From contig CAJTGD010000004.1 of the NCBI GenBank assembly GCA_910575475.1, positions 124,001 to 188,000 on the forward strand: a DNA stretch of 64,000 nucleotides, given 5' to 3'. The notes beneath the pieces were generated by a model, which searched no databases, was not told where the DNA came from, and saw only the letters and a program-made list of their open reading frames with translations. The stretch comes from Lachnospiraceae bacterium (lineage in GTDB: Bacteria; Bacillota; Clostridia; Lachnospirales; Lachnospiraceae). Numbering within the stretch: the first letter of the stretch is position 1; every line of letters starts with the position of its first letter. Positions 43,123 to 51,495 of this stretch are shown in pieces. A program made the translations under genes and the position numbers.

Positions 43123-44028
43123 ATGACGGGAATCTTGGCAGGAATGCTATTGTTCACAGCAGGGATCGCGGCGGCGGAGCGCTTCCGGAGAAGAAGGATG
43201 TACCGGATGGTCAGCCGGATGCTGGAGCAGGTGCTCAACCGGGAGAAAATCGGGATCTCCGATATCCGGGAGGGAGGGCTGTCCGCCCTTGCCGGGAAAA
43301 TGATCCGGGTGCAGGAAACTTTGGAATACGAGGTGGACCAGGCGCAGAAGGAAAAAGAACAGGTGAAGAGCCTGATCTCCAACATGTCCCATCAGCTGAA
43401 AACGCCGCTGAGCAATGTGGTCATGTACCGGGAGTTGCTGGAAACGGAACCGGATGCGGAGCAGAGGGCGGATTTTCTGGAACGGATGCGGCTGCAGCTG
43501 GACAAGATCGACTGGATCCTGCAGTCTCTGTTCAAAATGGTGAAGCTGGAGCAGGACGTGATCCGGTTTGAGACGGAACAGGCGTCCCTGAAGGAAACCC
43601 TCGTGAGCGCCCTCAGCAGCGTATATGAAAAAGCGGAGAAAAAGGAAATCCGCATCGTGACGGAGCCGTTTCCGGACTGCCTGCTTGAACACAATCCGAA
43701 ATGGACCGCGGAAGTATTTGTCAATATTTTAGAAAATGCAGTCAAGTATTCGGAGAACGGAAGCCGGATCGAGATTCAGGTCAGACCTTTGGAATTGTTT
43801 ACGGAAATCCGGTTCCAGGATCACGGGATCGGGATCCGGAAGGAGGAGCAGAACCGGATCTTCCAGCGCTTTTACAGGAGCCGGGATGTAGAGAACCGGG
43901 AAGGGCCCGGGATCGGCCTGTATCTGTCCCGGATGATCCTGGATAAGGAAAAAGGCTACATGACGGTCGCGTCGGAATACGGAAAGGGGAGCTGCATTTC
44001 CGTATTCTTACAAAACTGTCAGAATTGA
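43123..44028 (+). CDS. Sensor histidine kinase
   Basis: 301 residues. One N-terminal membrane segment (about 3-20), no extracellular sensor domain. H-box NMSHQLKTPLSNVVMY, N-box VNILENAVKYS, G-boxes FQDHGIGI and GPGIGLYLSRM. Small kinases of this build often take their signal from a membrane partner such as an ABC permease, which would suit the ABC gene behind it. Starts 56 bases after the regulator. Confidence 0.9.
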   Translation: MTGILAGMLLFTAGIAAAERFRRRRMYRMVSRMLEQVLNREKIGISDIREGGLSALAGKMIRVQETLEYEVDQAQKEKEQVKSLISNMSHQLKTPLSNVVMYRELLETEPDAEQRADFLERMRLQLDKIDWILQSLFKMVKLEQDVIRFETEQASLKETLVSALSSVYEKAEKKEIRIVTEPFPDCLLEHNPKWTAEVFVNILENAVKYSENGSRIEIQVRPLELFTEIRFQDHGIGIRKEEQNRIFQRFYRSRDVENREGPGIGLYLSRMILDKEKGYMTVASEYGKGSCISVFLQNCQN

Positions 44029-44230
44029 GTGGGGATTTTGTCAGTACAATGAAAGATTCGCCTGCTATTCTATCTATTAGGAACGAAGCCCGAAGACAGC
44101 CGGACACAGGCTGCGCTGCCGGTGGAAGTCCGCAAATCAGAAGAGCATTCTCGGAAACTCTTTGCATCCAGTCGCAAAGATGGGTGCAAGGGAGTTTACG
44201 AGAGTGCTCCACAAAAAATGGGGTGAAAAA

Positions 44231-44764
44231 ATGGATGTATTGCAGGTGAATCATGTAAGCAAACAATATGGAGAAAAAGAGAATGCGGTTCATGCATTGA
44301 GGGACGTTTCCTTCCGCATCGGACAGGGAGAGTTTGCTGCCATCGTAGGGACTTCCGGCTCCGGAAAGTCCACGCTGCTGAATCTGATCGGCGGTCTGGA
44401 TGTGCCTTCCGGGGGAGAGATCATCATAAGGAAGCACAATATCGCGGGCCTGAAACGAAAGGAGCTGACCATCTTCCGGCGGAGAAATATCGGATTCGTG
44501 TTCCAGAATTACAGTCTGATGCCGGTCCTCAACGTGTATGACAATGTGGCCCTTCCGGTGACCTTTGACAAGGGAAAATATGTAGACCATCCTTATATTG
44601 AAGGGCTGCTCCGGGAATTGGGACTGTGGGAGAAGCGGAAGCGTTTTCCCAATGAGCTGTCCGGGGGTCAGCAGCAGAGGGTGGCGATCGCCCGGGCGCT
44701 GGCCAACAAGCCGGCCCTTATCCTGGCCGACGTAAACTGGACTATGGTTTTTGACTGTATATAG
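44231..44764 (+). pseudogene. ABC transporter ATPase, cut off by the integrated element
   Basis: The native part (44,231-44,731) gives 167 residues of a BceA/MacB-like ATPase: Walker A GTSGSGKST, Q-loop FVFQNYSLMP, signature LSGGQQQR and the first half of Walker B, ALILAD. Here the family would go on with EPTGNLD; instead ten foreign residues (VNWTMVFDCI) and a stop follow. D-loop, H-loop and the rest are lost, so the protein cannot hydrolyse ATP. The remainder and the FtsX-type permease should lie at the right end of the element, outside this window. ATG 44231 follows GGGGTGAAAA. Confidence 0.9.
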
Positions 44765-44967
44765 CGTATATTGTGTTTAAAATGATGGAATATAGCTACT
44801 TGATACACAAGGCATGAGAAAAAATGTATATAGAGTAGAGGGAATAAATGTAATGACTGGCAAGGAGTAATGGAGACTTCGGATGCCGGTTTTTTTGTTG
44901 GGAAGATAGCATGGGTGGAGGAAGGATGTGGTGAAATCAAAATGAAAGATAGGAAAGGGGGCTTGAT

Positions 44968-45687
44968 GTGGGAAGAGATATTATAGATATGAACAAGGAT
45001 GCCTTCTGGCAGCTCATTGAGGGAGCAAAAGAACAGTGTGGAAGGGATATGGCATTCATGGCACGTTGGTTAGAAGGGCGGTTGCTGGGAATGCAGCCGG
45101 AGCAGGTACTAAAATACTATGCAGTCCTGAGCGGGTACAAGGAAACCGCTAACAAATATGGCCTTTGGACTGCGGCAGTTCTTATCAAGGAGGATGGCTG
45201 CAGCGATGACTGGTTTATTGATTTCAGGACATGGCTGATCGCCCAGGGGAAAGAGATCTATATGGCTGCGTTAGAGAATCCGGATTCACTCGCAGGCATA
45301 GAACGGTATGGGAATTGTGAGTTTGCATCCTTAAACTATGTTGGATATGATGCCTATAAGGAATCGACCGGGCGAAGCATTTATCAGGATTGTACACCTG
45401 AAATAGAGAAAAAGATGCTGGCAGAAGTATCTAAGGAGATCCGGTACCATCCCATGATAGAATATCCCTTAGAAATACCGGATGCGCTGATTGTGTATCC
45501 AAAGCTGGGGGCTATGTTTTCTAAAACCTATAATGCTGAAAGTTACCGCAGTCATTCGATGTGGAATACGTCGCTTCCGGAATTGAAGGAACTGGTAGAA
45601 AAGGGTGCGGATAAGGTACGGAAAATTCGAATGGAAGGAGGGAAAAACAGAGAGAAGAAGAAAAAACGAGACGGCTGGGTCAGATGA
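44968..45687 (+). CDS. DUF4240 domain protein
   Basis: 239 residues, GTG start at 44968 behind AAAGGGGG. The DUF4240 pattern is clear: DAFWQLIEGAKEQ, a middle helix region, then GLWTAAVLIKEDGCSDDWFIDFRTWLIAQGKEIYMAAL and NPDSLA. The last 80 residues are not part of the domain and end very basic. Function is unknown; the family occurs in mobile regions and near toxin-like genes. First gene inside the element. Confidence 0.8.
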   Translation: MGRDIIDMNKDAFWQLIEGAKEQCGRDMAFMARWLEGRLLGMQPEQVLKYYAVLSGYKETANKYGLWTAAVLIKEDGCSDDWFIDFRTWLIAQGKEIYMAALENPDSLAGIERYGNCEFASLNYVGYDAYKESTGRSIYQDCTPEIEKKMLAEVSKEIRYHPMIEYPLEIPDALIVYPKLGAMFSKTYNAESYRSHSMWNTSLPELKELVEKGADKVRKIRMEGGKNREKKKKRDGWVR

Positions 45688-45780
45688 TCCTACAATCCAT
45701 GGGTTTCATGAAAATTCACTTGAAAGCAAACATAGGTTCTGGTATGATATATTACAAAACGAAAATTGAGGAAGATGAAA

Positions 45781-46335
45781 ATGAGTGAAACAAATGTATT
45801 TGAAAAATGTCCTGCTTATCAATCGGAGCATTTCCGCTTAAGAAAAGTGAGGATGGAGGACGCGGAAGGCCTCTTTTCATGCTACAGCAATCCGGAGGCC
45901 GCAAAGTATTTTAACGGTGACTGCTGCGGCGATGACTTTTATTATACGGATTTCAGCCAGTTTGTGAAATGTATGGAGTTTTGGGAGAGCCGGTATCAGG
46001 AAAAGGACTTTGTCCGTTTTACAATCGTGGATATCGAACTGGAAAAATTGATCGGGATGACAGAAGTCTGTCCTTCTTATAAGTATTCGGTTGACGGACA
46101 CTGTATGGGAATCCTGCGTCTTGACCTCCTGCCGGAATATGAAGCCGGAAAAGATATACAGGAATTGTTGGAAATGATCTTAGGGCATGTCTATGAAGAC
46201 TTCCAGGTTCATTGTGTGATCATGAAAGCGCAGGAGGATGCGCTGATCAGGAGAAATGTATTGAAAAGCCTGCACTTTGTCCCAGCCCAGGATGAGTGCA
46301 GTATTCCGTTTAAAGATTATTTTATCCGGTACTGA
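45781..46335 (+). CDS. GNAT family N-acetyltransferase
   Basis: 184 residues, ATG 45781 with GAGGAAG six bases before it; ATG 45775 is an alternative. RimJ/RimL-like start (FRLRKVRMEDAEGLFSCYSNPEA) and FTIVDIELEKLIGMTEV as beta strands of the acetyl-CoA fold. The acetyl-CoA loop Q/RxxGxG/A is not well formed, so substrate and even activity are uncertain. Cargo gene. The 260 bases that follow hold no gene I can support. Confidence 0.7.
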   Translation: MSETNVFEKCPAYQSEHFRLRKVRMEDAEGLFSCYSNPEAAKYFNGDCCGDDFYYTDFSQFVKCMEFWESRYQEKDFVRFTIVDIELEKLIGMTEVCPSYKYSVDGHCMGILRLDLLPEYEAGKDIQELLEMILGHVYEDFQVHCVIMKAQEDALIRRNVLKSLHFVPAQDECSIPFKDYFIRY

Positions 46336-46595
46336 AAAGGAGAAGATGGAAATACATAAAAGTGAATAGATGAAACGTGTTGAAGACAACAGCAGGTGCA
46401 GTGTGATCTTTTGGTCAGTAAAACTGTATCTGCTGTTTATTTTTATAAGGGAATAAGCCAAACAGAGTGTTTGTAAAATGTGCACAGTTTCAGAGGCGCA
46501 GGATTGGCAGTTTCTGTAGATAGCTTTCTCTTCTGGTTAATGGTATAGTGTCGTGCTTGAAGTAGGGAGGATTTTTAAGAAAGGAGAAAAATGAA

Positions 46596-47276
46596 ATGCT
46601 GGAATGCGGCAGAGACGAACAATGGAAGGAAGCGCTGTCACTATGGGTGGACCGGAAGGTGGTCACGCACTTAAAAGAAAACCATTCCCGGTTTGAAGCG
46701 ATATTGAGGGAGCAGAGCCAATTGGCTGATAAATATCCTGTGATCGTTCCGTTCTTAGATGGAGAGGGAGCCATGGAACTGACAGATGAGGAACATCAGG
46801 CGATCAAAGAATACCTGAGCATGCGGGAGAAGACAGAACTCCTGATCCGGGAATACCATTATTATTTAGGGCAGGCCACAAATATTCCGCACCTGCAGGA
46901 GTTTGGCATCCATCGAAATAAGGAACAGAAAACAGGAGAAGGCCGGACAAGCCAGCTTCTGGATCTTTTGGCTGAAAACCAGATCGAGGAAGCGGACCAG
47001 GCGCTCCGTTTCTCCAATCCGGAGTACCAGGCGCGGGTGGAGATGGAGAACGAGGCACAGAAAGCAGTCAGCAGCCTACAGGTAACAGACGGAATGAGGA
47101 CTGCCATTGCGCATTATGCGGATGCGATCCATGGACGCTGGCTCACGTTCCTTAAACTTTTTTACCAGTATGCGGTAGATGACATTTTAAATTCATCAAG
47201 GGAAGAAAAGGGGAACGCAGGATTCTTGAAGAGGGTGAAAAGATTCTGGCATTACAGGAAGCGAAACAAGGAATAG
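46596..47276 (+). CDS. Unknown protein, helical, mobile-element associated
   Basis: 226 residues behind AAAGGAGAAAA. I do not recognise a domain with confidence. The first 100 residues are helical and contain ELTDEEHQAIKEYLSMREKTELLIREYHYYLGQA, reminiscent of small helical proteins of Lachnospiraceae elements (DUF6664-like). The rest is helical and charged and ends in a strongly basic stretch (RVKRFWHYRKRNKE). No signal peptide or membrane segment. Confidence 0.6.
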   Translation: MLECGRDEQWKEALSLWVDRKVVTHLKENHSRFEAILREQSQLADKYPVIVPFLDGEGAMELTDEEHQAIKEYLSMREKTELLIREYHYYLGQATNIPHLQEFGIHRNKEQKTGEGRTSQLLDLLAENQIEEADQALRFSNPEYQARVEMENEAQKAVSSLQVTDGMRTAIAHYADAIHGRWLTFLKLFYQYAVDDILNSSREEKGNAGFLKRVKRFWHYRKRNKE

Positions 47277-47464
47277 CCAAGACCAAAAGGAACAGCTGGA
47301 GCAGGGGGAATGGGCCGTGCAGCGCCAGAGGGGAGCTTCGCGGAGGAATCTCAAAATATAAAAAGATACTGAACCGAAAAGTGCGGCGCAGATCCAAGGT
47401 GCTCTTGCAAAATGCGGATGATAAAAAGATCTGCAAGACAGGCATGATGGTAGATTTTGCCTGA
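47183..47464 (+). pseudogene. Possible remnant of a small basic protein gene
   Basis: An open frame without an ATG or a ribosome site overlaps the end of the previous gene and reads on to TGA 47462-47464. Its last part, SKYKKILNRKVRRRSKVL, is like the KxxNRKVRR motif of small proteins common in Lachnospiraceae phages and elements. Most likely a decayed gene. The rest of the 47,277-47,624 gap shows nothing else. Confidence 0.3.
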
Positions 47465-47624
47465 CCTGCAGCCCTGCACAGGCTGGTTATATTTGTAACC
47501 GTAAGGCTTAGGAACTGCTGCAGGATCACTTGGGCAGGGCAGTGTTATACGAAGGGGCAGAAAAATCTGCTCCTTCGTATAAATGGATGAATCTAAAAGG
47601 TTAGCGGCCTGAAAGGAGGATGCT

Positions 47625-48326
47625 GTGAAGGAAGAAAAATATAAAGCAAAATGTCCCGGACATGTTCTGATCGCGGATACGGCATATTTGGAGAAGCATG
47701 GGAAGGACAAGAAAAAATACGAGGTAATCGATTACCAGCCCCCATCGGGGTTTCAAATGGGGATCCTGTTAGAACAATTCCAGCATCCCTTTGAAAAGGC
47801 ATGCATCCGGTATGCGGTCAACCTCTATTTTGCCCCGGAACAATATCTGGACGCCTGCATGAAACAAGAAGCTGTTACATGGCAGGGTGTTTCACAGAAA
47901 TGGGCAGACACCGGAAATGCCTGCTACAAGGTCATGGCAGATGAAAGGCAGGAAAACGTCAACACGGAGGCAGATGGAATCTGGAGCCAGTATCAGGAAT
48001 TTTACAGCTGTGACGGGGATGCCTGTAAGACGAAAGCAGTACGGATCATCCTTGTGGTGCCGGATGACGAAACGTTTGAGGGGATGAGAAGGCTGGTGTA
48101 TTCGCTTTTTGAAGAGGTACGGCCTGTACATTATGAAGAAATAGGGAACCACCTTGGAAAGGAGGAAATGGGGGATGGATGTAAAGCAAGTAAAGGCATT
48201 TCCGTCAAAGGGCAGCTCAAAGAACTGCGGAATGCAAAGCCGGAGAATCGGGTAGAAAAAATGCTGCCTGAAGCAGCAGTAAAAAACCAGAAAGGAAAAG
48301 GCTGTAAGAAGGATCCGGAGCGGTAA
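47625..48326 (+). CDS. Unknown protein
   Basis: 233 residues, GTG start at 47625 behind AAAGGAGGA. No known domain recognised. Visible: an N-terminal alpha/beta region (CPGHVLIADTAYLEKHG, FEKACIRYAVNLYFAPEQYLDACM), a strand IILVVPDDETFEGMRRLVYSLFEEV, and a basic C-terminal tail of about 55 residues ending KNQKGKGCKKDPER. The same tail ending, KKxxHKDPER, closes the cyclotransferase at 53,775-54,278, which hints at shared evolution of gene ends in this element. Confidence 0.6.
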   Translation: MKEEKYKAKCPGHVLIADTAYLEKHGKDKKKYEVIDYQPPSGFQMGILLEQFQHPFEKACIRYAVNLYFAPEQYLDACMKQEAVTWQGVSQKWADTGNACYKVMADERQENVNTEADGIWSQYQEFYSCDGDACKTKAVRIILVVPDDETFEGMRRLVYSLFEEVRPVHYEEIGNHLGKEEMGDGCKASKGISVKGQLKELRNAKPENRVEKMLPEAAVKNQKGKGCKKDPER

Positions 48327-48335
48327 GTTCCGGAT

Positions 48336-48599
48336 TCACGTGTGTCCTTCCCTGTCCCTGCCATCAATGAGGTAATCATAGGAAACATGAAAGATCCGGG
48401 AAAGGGCCTGCAGCTCCAGGTCTGTGACATACCGTTGATTCGTTTCAATCCTGGTGATCACATTCTTATCCATGTCATAGCCTGCAAGCTGGAGCAGGTA
48501 GGACAGATATCTTTGGGAATAATTGTGCTGTTTCCGAAGCTCGATCAGCTGGCGGCTGATGAGGTTCTTCTCACCCGTTTTAGTTCTTGGTTTTGGCAT
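48336..48599 (-). CDS. Helix-turn-helix transcriptional regulator (XRE-like)
   Basis: 87 residues from ATG 48599, which follows AGGAGGAAGACTT. HTH with RQLIELRKQHNYSQRYLSYLLQ and NVITRIETNQRYVTDLELQALSRIF, then an ending YDYLIDGRDREG. Probably binds DNA as a dimer and controls genes of the element. Divergent to the gene at 48,863 across 263 bases; that gap shows promoter-like AT tracts but nothing certain. Confidence 0.85.
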   Translation of the reverse strand: MPKPRTKTGEKNLISRQLIELRKQHNYSQRYLSYLLQLAGYDMDKNVITRIETNQRYVTDLELQALSRIFHVSYDYLIDGRDREGHT

Positions 48600-48862
48600 A
48601 AGTCTTCCTCCTAAAATGTCTCGTTTTTTGCACCGTACCATATAGATTTTATCTGGTAATGGGAGAAGTGAGGTTGTAAAAATGAGACAAACAGAATAAG
48701 GATCTATACACGGAGATGACAAAAAGGATATAGAATGGAAACTACAGAAGATCGCAGGACGCAAGGCAATAAAAAATGTAGAAATAATAAAGGAATCAGT
48801 GTGTGCAGGGACATCTTACGGATGCTTCCTGCTTTTTCATTTCAGCAAGGGGGATAACAGGT

Positions 48863-49183
48863 ATGGAAATGAGTGTGTTTGAACTTCTGGCAATTGCCCG
48901 GGAGACGGCAGGCGCGGACTATGTAAAGGGAGACCGGATCATATGTGAGAAGCGGTATTCTGCGGATACGGAGCATATGCTGGAATTCCGGATATTGGGC
49001 GGCCGGGAACCCTATGGAAAGCAGGGAGACCACTGCCGTATGTTTTTGACGGGGGAAGCGTACTGCATGATGCAGGAAAAAGAACAGCAGAAGAAAATAC
49101 GGATCATACGTTACGCAAGGGTCAGGGGAAACACCCTTGTATATGGGCCGCCCGCAGAGCGGCCGGCTTCCAGGGGGAAGTAA
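48863..49183 (+). CDS. Unknown small protein
   Basis: 106 residues from ATG 48863 behind AAGGGGG. No known domain recognised. The sequence is mixed charged, with VFELLAIARETAGADYVKGDR at the start and a GEAYCMMQEKEQQKKIRIIRYARV middle. It stands before the partition genes, 204 bases apart. No membrane segment or signal. Confidence 0.5.
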   Translation: MEMSVFELLAIARETAGADYVKGDRIICEKRYSADTEHMLEFRILGGREPYGKQGDHCRMFLTGEAYCMMQEKEQQKKIRIIRYARVRGNTLVYGPPAERPASRGK

Positions 49184-49204
49184 CCCCTACCGGCTGGAAA
49201 GAAA

Positions 49205-49304
49205 AAGTGTTCGGGATTGCCGCTTCTTTCCCTGTCCCAGGCATTTTCTCCGCCAGGGCATTCCATAAGGAGTGTCCGGGAACCACAGGCGGAAGTGTTC
49301 GAAA
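49205..49304 (+). repeat. AGTGTTCG-type repeats before parM
   Basis: Three related motifs: AAGTGTTCGGG (49205-49215), AGTGTCCGGGAA (49271-49282) and GAAGTGTTCGAAA (49292-49304). The last is nearly identical to the start of the A blocks at 56,966, 57,103, 57,240 and 57,315. Position just before the partition operon suits a centromere or operator for ParR. Confidence 0.5.
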
Positions 49305-49387
49305 GACCATTTTTAAGTTCAGGAGATGTTTTTGATATCTTCCACAAATATAGGATCACAAATAAATAGAGAAAGGAAGTGATGCCC

Positions 49388-50296
49388 ATGATAATCGGGA
49401 TCGACCATGGATTTTATGCCGTTAAGGGGGCGCACGTCGCATTCCCAAGCGGGCTTGCCGTTTATGATTATGAGCCGTATACCATGCAGAATGTCCTGCA
49501 ATACGAAGGGAAATATTATGTCTGCGGCACCGGACGGCAGGCGCTTTTGAAGGACAAGACTGTCAATGACAATTATTATCTCCTGACCATGGCGGCGCTG
49601 GCACAGGAGATCCGAAACCGGAAAGCGGAGAACCAGATGGAGGTTATCCTTGCAGCCGGGCTGCCGCTGTCCGGTTTCGGGAGGGAGAAGCGGGCGTTCC
49701 GGAATTATCTCCTGCGGGACCATCAGCCCTTGTGTTTCCAGTATGACGATGAAAAATACCGGATATGGATCCGGGATGTGAAGCTGTTCCCCCAAGGCTA
49801 TTCTGCCATTGCGATGCATCCGGAGTATGTGAACGGGGAGCCTTCTGTCCTGCTTGCCGATATCGGGGGATGGACGGTGGACCTGATGCGGCTGGACAAT
49901 GCTGTCCCAAACGCGGCTACATGCCGCAGCCTGGAACTGGGAGTCATCCGGTGCATGGACGAAGCCATGGAGCAGATCCGCAGGAGGACAGGGCTGTCCG
50001 TAACGGACATCCAGATCGAGCGTGTGCTGAACGGGAGCGCATGCAGCATGGACCAGACAGCCAAGGAGATGATCCTAAACCATGGACGGATCTATACGGA
50101 GCGGATCCTGTCCTCCATTATGGAGGCCGGTTTTGACTTCAAGGCGGTTCCCGTGATTTTTATGGGCGGCGGCGCTTCCATTATAGAACGCCATATAAGA
50201 CCACAGGATGGGCTGTGCCGGGCAGTATTCCTGACAGATGTCCATGCCAATGCCGCCGGGTATGAGCGGATCGCGGAGCGGATGCTGGAGCAGTGA
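49388..50296 (+). CDS. ParM/StbA-like plasmid segregation actin
   Basis: 302 residues from ATG 49388, eight bases behind AAAGGAAG; ATG 49382 is an in-frame alternative. Actin/Hsp70-fold ATPase: phosphate 1 loop IIGIDHGFYAVK, phosphate 2 loop LLADIGGWTVDL, and the adenosine loop IFMGGGASII. The closest described type is the ParM-like protein of firmicute plasmids and elements, which polymerises to push DNA copies apart. The partner gene overlaps its end. Confidence 0.85.
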   Translation: MIIGIDHGFYAVKGAHVAFPSGLAVYDYEPYTMQNVLQYEGKYYVCGTGRQALLKDKTVNDNYYLLTMAALAQEIRNRKAENQMEVILAAGLPLSGFGREKRAFRNYLLRDHQPLCFQYDDEKYRIWIRDVKLFPQGYSAIAMHPEYVNGEPSVLLADIGGWTVDLMRLDNAVPNAATCRSLELGVIRCMDEAMEQIRRRTGLSVTDIQIERVLNGSACSMDQTAKEMILNHGRIYTERILSSIMEAGFDFKAVPVIFMGGGASIIERHIRPQDGLCRAVFLTDVHANAAGYERIAERMLEQ

Positions 50297-50592
50297 GCCG
50301 CCCGGTGTTTTCTTTCCGGCCAAATCCAGAGAACCCGGAGCATCAGAGGGCATGGGAAATCTTAAGCAGTGTCCCGGAAGGGCAGAAGAACCTGTTTCTT
50401 GTGCGGGCGATCCTACAGGAAGACTTGGCGCAGCATCTGGAAAAATTGATACGGAAGGCTGTCCGGGAAGAACTGGAGGGAATCCAGGTGGAAAAGGCCC
50501 CGGTTTTGGCAGGGCCAGAGGCTTTGAAGCAGGAGGTTCAGAAGCCGGAGATACCGGACCAGATGCTGGATTTTTTGTCACAGATAGAATGA
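50293..50592 (+). CDS. ParR-like DNA-binding partner of the segregation actin
   Basis: 99 residues, GTG start at 50293 that overlaps the TGA of the ParM gene by four bases. Pattern: short basic start (RPVFSFRPNPENPEHQRAWEIL), a helix (GQKNLFLVRAILQ), LEKLIRKAVREEL, then an acidic end IPDQMLDFLSQIE, as in StbB/ParR-type adaptors of Gram-positive actin partition systems. The similarity is weak; position is the main ground. It would bind the centromere and cap the filament. Confidence 0.65.
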   Translation: MSRPVFSFRPNPENPEHQRAWEILSSVPEGQKNLFLVRAILQEDLAQHLEKLIRKAVREELEGIQVEKAPVLAGPEALKQEVQKPEIPDQMLDFLSQIE

Positions 50593-50753
50593 GGGCAGGA
50601 AAGGAGGTGGTGCGGTTTTGAGGGCAGGTTAAAATAAAATACCATTGTCAGGTATGCTGTATTTCCGATCACTATATTTGTTGGATATTGTGAATGGATA
50701 TCAATGGGGTTTCCAAGTATCCTGTATATAACAAAAGAAAAGGAGGAACCCAC

Positions 50754-51440
50754 ATGGCAGAGATGAAGAACATCTGCGGGAAGATCCCGCTGGAACTGCA
50801 CACAAAAGTGCGGCAGGAGATCGAACAGAGGGAGATCAGCACACAGCAATTCATACAGCAGGTCATTGAAGAACATTTCACAGAAAAAGGAGGACAGGTC
50901 AGCATGGCAGTAAGGACAGTGGCAGTACAGGTATCGGAGGAACTCTTCGCAAGATTCAAAGCGGCGGTAGCAAAAAAGGGATGCAGACAGAAGGATTTCC
51001 TGATCGCGCTGATTGAAAGGGCAATCGAAGAGATCGAGGCGGAATTCGGAGAAGAAAAGGCATCCACAACACCAGATGGAGGGACAGAGGCGGAGGCCCA
51101 TCCTGCGGAGCCGGAACCGGAAAGCAGGGAAATGGAATCTGAGGGGACAGAGGCCAGCGAAGCTGGGGAACCGGCAGAAACGGAAGCTGAAGAGCCAAAA
51201 GAACCGGCAGAGCCAGAAACCGAAGGGGCAGAGGCCGCTCCAGAAGAGGAAGCCGAAGTACCAGAGGAATCAGCGGATGCAGAAGAACCGGATGAGACGG
51301 AAGCAAGAGAACCAAAGGAAACGGATGGGATAGAAGATGGAAAACCAGAGGAATCCGAAAATGAAGAAGCATCCGAACCGGAAACAGCCGATGCGGGCGA
51401 AGCGGAGCAGGAGCCAGACGATACAGTAACAGAAGAATAA
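50754..51440 (+). CDS. Double ribbon-helix-helix protein with long acidic tail
   Basis: 228 residues from ATG 50754 behind AAAAGGAGGAA. Residues about 1-45 and 50-95 look like two ribbon-helix-helix units (NICGKIPLELHTKVRQEIEQ, then VRTVAVQVSEELFARFKAAV and KDFLIALIERAIEEI). From about residue 100 to the end there is a Glu/Ala/Pro-rich tail of about 125 residues with hardly any basic residue. The fold suggests DNA binding, perhaps at operators or the transfer origin; the tail could imitate DNA or hold a basic partner. Ends before a terminator. Confidence 0.75.
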   Translation: MAEMKNICGKIPLELHTKVRQEIEQREISTQQFIQQVIEEHFTEKGGQVSMAVRTVAVQVSEELFARFKAAVAKKGCRQKDFLIALIERAIEEIEAEFGEEKASTTPDGGTEAEAHPAEPEPESREMESEGTEASEAGEPAETEAEEPKEPAEPETEGAEAAPEEEAEVPEESADAEEPDETEAREPKETDGIEDGKPEESENEEASEPETADAGEAEQEPDDTVTEE

Positions 51441-51462
51441 GAACATGGTCATTAGACAGAAG

Positions 51463-51492
51463 CGGCATGGAAATAGAACCCATGCCGTTTTT
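51463..51492 (+). terminator. Terminator of the ribbon-helix-helix gene
   Basis: CGGCATGG (51463-51470) pairs perfectly with CCATGCCG (51480-51487), followed by T5. Confidence 0.85.
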
Positions 51493-51495
51493 ATT

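Noticed and set aside
44231..44764. Complete short ABC ATPase
   Set aside because: D-loop and H-loop are missing and the last ten residues have no family similarity; the gene is cut off.
48803..48862. Upstream extension of the gene at 48,863
   Set aside because: AAGGGGG stands right before ATG 48863 and the extra residues look non-coding.
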